A stretch of 64,000 nt of DNA, from the NCBI GenBank assembly GCA_027186245.1, contig CP114488.1:4042501-4106500 (forward strand), read 5' to 3'. Each line of letters begins with the position of its first letter. The stretch's first letter is position 1. The translations under genes and the position numbers were made by a program. The notes under the pieces were generated by a model. That model had not been told where the DNA came from. It did not search any database and was given only the letters and a program-made list of their open reading frames with translations. The stretch is from Coriaria nepalensis. Its lineage: Eukaryota; Streptophyta; Magnoliopsida; Cucurbitales; Coriariaceae. Shown one piece after another: positions 57,979 to 64,000 of the stretch.

Positions 57979-60186
57979 ATGGAACTCTCGTTTGCCAGAC
58001 GAAGAATAGCAACCTTATTCAAATGTGCTTCTCAGAACCTCCTTCTTTACAATAGTAATTGCTTACTTTCAGAGCTCTCACGTTCAAACCGCTACTTAGA
58101 TTCCCTCCGTCTCTTCACCGAAATTCACTCTTCACTCTACCTCAAACCAGACCAGTACGCAGTCTCCACCGCCCTTGCCGCTTCAGCAAACATCTCTGCT
58201 ATCCCGTTTGGGTCGCAGCTCCACGCCTATGCTCTCTCTTCTGGGCTCAAGTCGTACTCTCATGTCGCAAACACTTTGCTCTCTCTTTACGCAAAAGACG
58301 GCGATTTGGTTTCTTCGAAAAGAGTGTTTGAAGAGATTGAAAATCCAGATGTTTATTCATGGACAACGTTATTGTCAATTTGTGCGAAGTTGGGTCAGGT
58401 TGAGTATGTACACAAGGCGTTCGATGAAATGCCTAAATGGAATGGTGCTTGTTGGAATGCTGTAATAACTGGGTTTGTGGAGAGTGGGTTTGATGGAGTT
58501 GTTGTAAGTATGTTCAGTGAGATGCATAGGGTGGGTGTTAGGTTTGATAACTACACTTTTGCTAGTGTTTTGAGTTTATGTGGTTTAAAGAATTGGGATA
58601 TTGGAAGGCAGGCTCATTCATTGGTGATTAAAACTGGTTTCTTATGTAAGACTTCTGTGGTTAATGCTTTGATTAGTATGTATTTCAAGTGTGGAAGTGC
58701 TGAAGAGGCATATATAGTATTTGAGGGAACTGAAATTGAGGTGTATGATCAAATTACATTCAATGTGATGATAGATAGATTGGTTGAATTGGGAAGAAAT
58801 GAAGAGGCCTTGATGAAGTTTAAGGAGATGCAAGAGGAGTGTCTTTTGCCTACTGAGTTGACTTTTGTGAGTGTTATGGGTTCATGTTCATCTAATCAAG
58901 TAGCGGCTTTTCAATTACATGCTCAAGCTATTAAGTTTGGATTTTCAATATCTACTTGTGTGAGCAATGCAATCATAACTATGTATTCTAGTTTTGGGGA
59001 TTTGGATAAGGCATATATGGTTTTTCAGAGGTTGGAAGAGAAAGATATTGTCTCATGGAATACCATGATCTCGAGCTATGTTCGATGCAATTTTAGTGGA
59101 TCAGCAATTTGTTATTTCCTAGAAATGCAGAGAGAAGGGATAAGACCAGATGAGTTTACTTTTGGAAGCTTATTAGCAAGCTCAGAGTTTTCTGAAACCG
59201 TAGAGATGCTTCAAGCCCTTGCATTCAAAAATGGACTTAGAGTAAATATTGAAGTTTTAAATGCTTTAATTTCTGCGTACTCTAAGCATGGAGAGATAAA
59301 TCAGGCATATCATATATTTACTGGAATGTACATAAAAAATTTGATCTCGTGGAATTCTATTATTTCTGGGTTTCTACTAAATGGATTTCCAATGAAAGGG
59401 CTTGAGCAATTTTCTGATCTTTTGACGTCAGAAGTGAAGCCCAATGCGTACACTCTTAGCATTGTTTTGAGTATTTGTTCTAGCACTTCATTATTGAGAA
59501 CTGGAAAACAAGTCCATAATTACATTCTTAGGTCGGGTTTTGTCTCAGAAACTTCTTTAGGTAATGGTCTAATTGCAATGTATGCTGATTGTGGGGTTTT
59601 AGATTGGTCTTTGAGAGTGTTTGATGTCATGCTGAATAGAGACACTATATCTTGGAATTCCCTCTTATCTGCCTATGCAAAGCATGGGAAAGGAAATGAA
59701 GCTGTGAACTCTTTTAAGATGATGCAAAGTTCTTCTCAGGCCGAACCAGATAAAGTCACTTTTACTATTCTTCTCACTGCCTGTAGCCATACAGGTTTAG
59801 TTAATGAAGCCAGTCATATTTTCTATTCCATGGTGAAAGATTATTTCTTTATACCAGAAGTAGATCAATTATCTTGCATTGTTGACCTAATGGGCCGTGC
59901 TGGGTATCTAGAAGAGGCAGCGAATATAATTCAAAGTAAGGATTTCAAAGAACATTCTAACATTTTGTGGGCATTGTTCAGTGCTTGTGCAGCCTATGGT
60001 GACTTGAGGCTAGGAAGAAAAATGGCTAACTTTCTCCTGGAAAGGGAAGGTAATAATCCATCAGTTTATGTGCTTTTATCGAATATTTATGCGAATTCGG
60101 GTCAATGGGAAGAAGCAGCCAATGTGAGGGGTTTGATGATTAAATCTGGGGCAGTGAAGCAACCTGGGTGCAGTTGGATTGGCTGA
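57979..60186 (+). CDS. pentatricopeptide repeat protein, PLS class, At3g49740-like
   Basis: An intronless gene with ATG at 57979 and TGA at 60184-60186, 735 residues. The in-frame GTG just before is not needed as a start. It is a PLS-class PPR protein, a sequence-specific RNA-binding protein expected in mitochondria or chloroplasts. The N-terminus (MELSFARRRIATLFKCASQN) is basic and Ser/Leu-rich like an organelle targeting peptide. About 18 repeats follow, with hallmark pieces such as PDVYSWTTLLSICAKLGQVE, then NALISMYFKCGSAEEAYIVF, then EKDIVSWNTMISSYVRCNFS, then PDEFTFGSLLASSEFSETVE and NGLIAMYADCGVLDWSLRVF. It ends with E-type motifs (CIVDLMGRAGYLEEAANIIQ, then VYVLLSNIYANSGQWEEAAN, then GAVKQPGCSWIG). 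There is no DYW deaminase domain. From memory, length and order match Arabidopsis At3g49740 well. The RNA target is unknown. Confidence 0.93.
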   Translation: MELSFARRRIATLFKCASQNLLLYNSNCLLSELSRSNRYLDSLRLFTEIHSSLYLKPDQYAVSTALAASANISAIPFGSQLHAYALSSGLKSYSHVANTLLSLYAKDGDLVSSKRVFEEIENPDVYSWTTLLSICAKLGQVEYVHKAFDEMPKWNGACWNAVITGFVESGFDGVVVSMFSEMHRVGVRFDNYTFASVLSLCGLKNWDIGRQAHSLVIKTGFLCKTSVVNALISMYFKCGSAEEAYIVFEGTEIEVYDQITFNVMIDRLVELGRNEEALMKFKEMQEECLLPTELTFVSVMGSCSSNQVAAFQLHAQAIKFGFSISTCVSNAIITMYSSFGDLDKAYMVFQRLEEKDIVSWNTMISSYVRCNFSGSAICYFLEMQREGIRPDEFTFGSLLASSEFSETVEMLQALAFKNGLRVNIEVLNALISAYSKHGEINQAYHIFTGMYIKNLISWNSIISGFLLNGFPMKGLEQFSDLLTSEVKPNAYTLSIVLSICSSTSLLRTGKQVHNYILRSGFVSETSLGNGLIAMYADCGVLDWSLRVFDVMLNRDTISWNSLLSAYAKHGKGNEAVNSFKMMQSSSQAEPDKVTFTILLTACSHTGLVNEASHIFYSMVKDYFFIPEVDQLSCIVDLMGRAGYLEEAANIIQSKDFKEHSNILWALFSACAAYGDLRLGRKMANFLLEREGNNPSVYVLLSNIYANSGQWEEAANVRGLMIKSGAVKQPGCSWIG

Positions 60187-60900
60187 TAAAGAAATATTCA
60201 AAATCAACTCAGCTAGGGCTTCAAAATTCGAACTACTAAAGGAATGCCTCATTTTCCTCCATTTAGAGTGTGTATGAGTCAGTCATGCATAACTTGTTGA
60301 TGTTTAGCCCTGTAAGATGATATATCTTGCCTTTGATCAATTTTCATTACTTCATTTGGGTCAGAGTTCAGATGATGAATGCAGCTAATTCGTTTTATGG
60401 AAGTCTTATTCGCAATGATGTAATTGCACCCACACCTCAGCTTTACCCTTTCAGCTCCTATTTGTTGAACAAGTGATTGAAAGCTTCCGTCCCGTCAAAA
60501 TATCACATCCTCAACATAATAAAAGTGTTTTGTTGCTGATGGTCGAAAGTGGATGATGAGTTTATTCTTTCATTTGGTTAGTTACTCTAATATAATATAG
60601 TTTTTGTTCGGCCCGATTTCTAGATAACCTCACATCTACAGCCTTAGCTTTAGCAAGGGAGACCAAGGCGGAAGCAAGGTTGGAAGGTATTGAGATAACT
60701 GAATATGGAGAGAAGGTGATGATTGAGGTTGAGTTCCAAGAGGGCTGAGGGGCATGTCAGTCCGCATGGTGATAGCCAAGTAGGATGAGAAGATGTTGTC
60801 TAATGCTAAGGTTGAGCTGGATATTGCCTCGCGGAAGAGGAAGAGGACAAGTGAGAAGTTACTCTGATATCTAAGTAGGGAACATATCTTTGCCATGTCA
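60187..60900 (+). other. 3' region of the PPR gene and junction to the gypsy element
   Basis: The PPR 3' flank runs AT-rich to about 60620. From about 60640 the sequence is purine-rich and may already be the upstream part of the gypsy LTR. I could not place the LTR's left end. Confidence 0.4.
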
Positions 60901-61719
60901 GACTAAGGCTGCCCTAACACTGATCATGGAGCAAAGAATAATCAGGTCATTGAGCAATAAGAGTTGGATACGTGTAAAGTTATTTAGGATTTGTCAACCT
61001 TATCTACATAAAAGCTAAGTAATATAACATTATAAGGTAGATGCATTTTCTAGCAACCATATACCTATTTACTCTCACACTTCTCTAAATACTTACAAGA
61101 GAGTCAAAGCGGGGCTAGCTAACCTCAAACCCGACCACTCTTTGTTTGTGAGTGCAGGTATCTGATCTTAGAGCACACGGTCGGCTGTGGAGTTCTTTGT
61201 AGTGAACAAAAATTCACGTCAACATTTTAGCGCTGATCGAGAAGACGTTGTCTTCATTTTCAAAAGTTTCTAAGGATCAGTAACCTGTGTTAGAGTGATT
61301 TACAGTATGACAAAACTAGGAGGGAGAGTAGACGGGGGCGAATGAGGAAGAAGAAAGAGGTAGATGAAGAGGAATCCTCCCACCCTTACTTAAAAGGAAG
61401 GTAACATGTTCTATGAGCACTGCCAGGGGACCCCACAAACTCTTCTAATGGTCAACAATGGAGTAGACGTGTTATATGTTATTGAGAGAATGGAAATGGG
61501 CCTGGTGGAGAGAGTTGGCCAAGTGGTTGAGTGTTTTATAGATGTAGGAATCGCGAAAATAAGAGCTTAGATAAGGCTGGAGAGGGGAGAAAAACTGGGG
61601 CATAGAGATATATATACGTCTTCCTATAGGGGTGCACCAAGGTTCAAGGGGCTCTCACCTTGAGGAGGATGATGCAACATCCCGTCTAAAACCAAAACTA
61701 CATTGGAAGAGGAGGTTGA

Positions 61720-62345
61720 GGATTCAACTGATACATCATGGAATACAAGGCACCTCTAGACATCGAGGCCAATGTTTCTCATGAACTAGGTTGAAGAGTC
61801 TAGGGGCAAAGAAATGTTGTCCTAGAGCTAACTAAGAAAATAAAAGAGTTAGAAGCAGCAGTGAAGGGAATAACTTTATGTATGAACGAGCCGAAGAGCC
61901 CATTCACTGAATTGGTGCAAAATTTCAAGTTATCAAGGAAGTGAGGCGAAGAGAAAAAGAGAGGAACTGAAGGGAAAAGTGGAATTGAGAGAAGATAGGT
62001 GGGAAAAGGGAAGATGAAAGGAGGGGGTCCGGATAAGAAAATAGTGTCCCCATCCCCACTCTTTAAAGATACTTTCACATCTCTTGTGGTAGATATTAAA
62101 TTGATTTACACTCACTTCATAAATTATAATCTATTTATGCCCCCCCGAACCATTGAAAAGCGCACCAACTCAGCGAGACAGAAGATCATACTATAAATAT
62201 CATGCAGACTATGGTCACAAAACAGATGACTGCATACATTTGAAGAAAGAAATTGAAAGGCTTATCTAGGAGGGTTGTTTGGGAGAATTTGTGAAAAGGG
62301 AAGGAATGGGGAACCATAGAGGAGGAAAAAGGAGTGACATGAGAG
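61720..62345 (+). pseudogene. gypsy gag remnant with internal deletion
   Basis: The frame starts near MEYKAPLDIEANVSHELG (61739). It continues LELTKKIKELEAAVKGIT and SPFTELV, then skips most of the capsid region. It resumes with PPRTIEKRTNSAR at about 62140 and YKYHADYGHKTDDCIHLKKE, then IERLI, then EGCLGEFVKREG. The last part is the gag C-terminus (usual form YHxDxGHxTEDCxxLKxEIExLI) typical of plant Tat elements. The capsid core of some hundreds of residues is missing between about 61930 and 62040. Confidence 0.75.
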
Positions 62346-62502
62346 ATAACAGAATGAAGCCCACTTGGAAAATAATCCTGGATATCAGAATGTGGTTAGA
62401 GAAATATAAGTGATCATAGAAGGACTGGAAGGGAGGGACTCAGGGCATCAGCGAAGTGGGTGGATGAGGAGCCTAACGTAGGTTGAGGTTTTCTCAGTAC
62501 CA

Positions 62503-62994
62503 ATGGCCTTTCAAAATAAGGCGCTTATGGACATCACTTTTAATCACTTGGATGAGGAAATACTTGTATATCCTCATAACGATGCCCTGGTCATCTTGGC
62601 CAATGTTTCTATAATGTCGATACACCGAGTGCTGGTTGATTCAGGAACTGCTATAGATGTCATGTTCTTGTCCACTTTCAGAAAGATAGTCATCAATGCA
62701 AACATGAGACTAGTCAACACTCCCTTCACCGATTTTTTTGGAAAGTCCTTGTATCTTGAAGGGTCGATAAGTCTACTAATGATCTTAGGAGAGAGGTCAC
62801 GAAGGTCAACAACCATAGTGAACTTCATGGTTTTCAACTTCTTGTATGAATATAACGTTATCGTAGAAAGTTCTTCTATCAAGTCCTTGGGAGCCGTAAT
62901 CTCGACTAAGCACTTAACGATGAAGTTCCCTATGGATGAAGGAGTGGGAGTCGTAAAGGGAGATCAGAAAAGAGATGTTATGTTGCGTCACTAA
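62503..62994 (+). pseudogene. gypsy aspartic protease region
   Basis: A 163-codon open stretch. HNDALVILANVSIMSIHRVL precedes VDSGTAIDVMF, where the D-S/T-G active site is intact. Then come YNVIVESSSIK and STKHLTMKFPMDEGVGVVKG DQ. These match, in order, the pepsin-like protease of plant gypsy elements (usual forms RVLVDTGSSADILF, YNVIIGRP, STYHLCMKFPT, GVGVVRGDQ). The GRP after NVI has become ESS. It is followed by a stop and a connector into the reverse transcriptase. Confidence 0.85.
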
Positions 62995-63084
62995 AGGAGA
63001 GAGGGGCTGAGCATTCTGCTGAGGTTTAAATGGGTTGAGAGTGAACAACTCTCGGACGAGGAAGAATGTAAAAAAGCTGAGAAA

Positions 63085-64000
63085 GTGAAGAAGGAGGAAG
63101 AAAGAGGGAGAAGGCTGAGAGTTTTCTTAGCAAAGGCACTCCATCATATCATGATTTCCAGAGGAAGGAAGCTGAGGATAGGTATCGAGCTAGAGGATGT
63201 TGTGCTGAACAGCTTAGTTAAGTCATTGGAGCATAATCTTGACGTATTTTTCGGGGATACATCTAAGTTGACAAGCATTAAGGAAGACATCATCATTCAT
63301 CAATTAGGCGTCAAAACAGAAGTAAGGCCGATCAAACAAATGAAAAGGAAATTTAATGAACAAAGGAATAAGGACGCGACTGAGAGGGTAGAGAAATTAT
63401 TGGTTATATGAGCAATCAGGAAGGTTCAGTATTCATAGTGGCTCTCGAATGTGGTGCTTGTATCCAAAGGCGGAGGAAACTGGAGGCTATGCGTGAATTT
63501 CAAAAATTTGAATGTTGCCTACCCTAAGGATAGCTACCCGTTACCCAACATAGACTTGATGATACATGCTACAACCAGACACGAGCTACTGAGTTTCATG
63601 GATGCCTACCTATTTAGGATACCACCAAGTAAGGTTGTGGGCTGCAGACCAAGAGAAGACTTCCTTTCTAAGAGAAAAGGGTGCAACACATACTGTTACA
63701 ATGTAATGCCCTTCGGACTGAAGAATGCAGAGCTACTTTCTAAAGGTTTATGAATGACATGTTCTAGAAACAATTAGGAAAGATAATGGGGTTTACGTGG
63801 ACGATATACTGGTAAAGATTGTGAAGAAAAGAAACCGCTCAGAACACTTGAAGGAGGCGTTTGAGATAATGAGGGAGTATGGGATGAAGCTGAATCTAGA
63901 GAAATGTGCCATTGTAGTAGGCTCGGGCAAGTTCTTGTGATATATTGTGCATTGAAGGGGGATTAAAGCTAACCCAGAGAAGGTACATGCTATTATCAAC
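63085..64000 (+). pseudogene. gypsy reverse transcriptase, 5' part (continues beyond window)
   Basis: The RT lead-in reads IIIHQLGVKTEVRPIKQMKR. After a stop near 63411 come NVVLVSKGGGNWRLCVNFKN, then LNVAYPKDSYPLPNIDLMIH, then HELLSFMDAY, then YCYNVMPFGLKNAE. After another frameshift comes VYVDDILVKI with the catalytic YVDD intact near 63795, then EAFEIMREYGMKLNLEKCAI, and KANPEKVHAII at the window end. This is a classic gypsy RT in the correct order. It has at least four disruptions. Confidence 0.9.

Larger units (their letters stand above)
60900..64000 (+). mobile_element. Ty3/gypsy retrotransposon (Tat/Retand type), degenerate, runs off the window
   Basis: A plus-strand element consists of a 5' LTR ending near 61224, a primer-binding-like site from 61225, gag, aspartic protease and reverse transcriptase, continuing past the window end. 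The LTR 3' end reads GTCAACA and is followed by TTTTAGCGCTGATCG, a decayed form of the TTTGGCGCC..GATCGTGGGGA-type site that follows the 5' LTR of this lineage. A TATA-like CATAAAAG occurs near 61009. The left LTR boundary is not determined. All coding parts have stops, so it is dead. The Tat/Retand assignment rests on the gag tail and protease style and is moderately sure. Confidence 0.85.

Noticed and set aside
1..64000. tRNA or rRNA genes, including organelle-type ones in the mitochondrial-like blocks
   Set aside because: I scanned by eye for the conserved T-loop and other hallmarks and found none convincing; a tRNA-finding program could still reveal one.

Overview
This window looks like nuclear DNA of a flowering plant, almost certainly a eudicot. 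It is AT-rich, its genes carry GT..AG introns, it encodes plant-specific families (DUR3, SKIP25-type F-box/kelch, a PLS-class PPR protein, a plant STE20-like kinase), and it is loaded with plant transposon remnants. I cannot name the species from the sequence alone.

Layout. At 1-386 is the 3' end of a DUR3 urea/H+ symporter gene (+). At 1.35-7.8 kb is a decayed Mutator-like element (MULE) with a mudrA-type transposase (+) and a convergent Ulp1/DUF1985 gene (-), interrupted by about 1 kb of DNA that resembles plant mitochondrial intergenic sequence. At 7.97-8.69 kb is a FAR1-related fragment (-). At 10.75-19.56 kb is a degenerate Ty1/copia retrotransposon (-) with both short LTRs and a primer binding site. 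Its reverse-transcriptase frame is split by about 4.85 kb of foreign DNA made of mitochondrial-like sequence and a LINE fragment. At 21.49-22.68 kb is an intronless SKIP25-like F-box/kelch gene (-). From 22.7 to 28.0 kb there is AT-rich intergenic DNA with a Ty3/gypsy RNase H fragment. At 28.05-30.24 kb is a five- or six-exon gene for a predicted plastid protein conserved in plants (-). At 32.16-33.92 kb is a FAR1-related pseudogene (-). From 34 to 40 kb is intergenic DNA built of duplicated blocks. At 40.06-54.11 kb is a 21-exon STE20/GCK-VI-like kinase gene (+) that I could assemble completely (733 codons, all phases agree). At 57.98-60.19 kb is an intronless PPR gene orthologous in type to Arabidopsis At3g49740 (+). 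From about 60.9 kb to the end is a decayed Ty3/gypsy element of the Tat/Retand kind (+).

The host genes are ordinary single plant genes without operon-like cooperation. DUR3 imports urea, SKIP25-like would be the substrate adaptor of an SCF ubiquitin ligase, the kinase belongs to the family of BLUS1, and the PPR protein would act on organelle RNA.

The more unusual content is structural: two mitochondrial-like insertions, each inside a different transposon and sharing a near-identical ~100-bp segment; a solo LTR with a perfect 5-bp target duplication inside a kinase intron; a tandem duplication of part of a kinase exon; and a series of direct duplications with units of 35, 84, 184, 271 and 392 bp. 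I found no convincing new molecular system; the findings below are the best leads.
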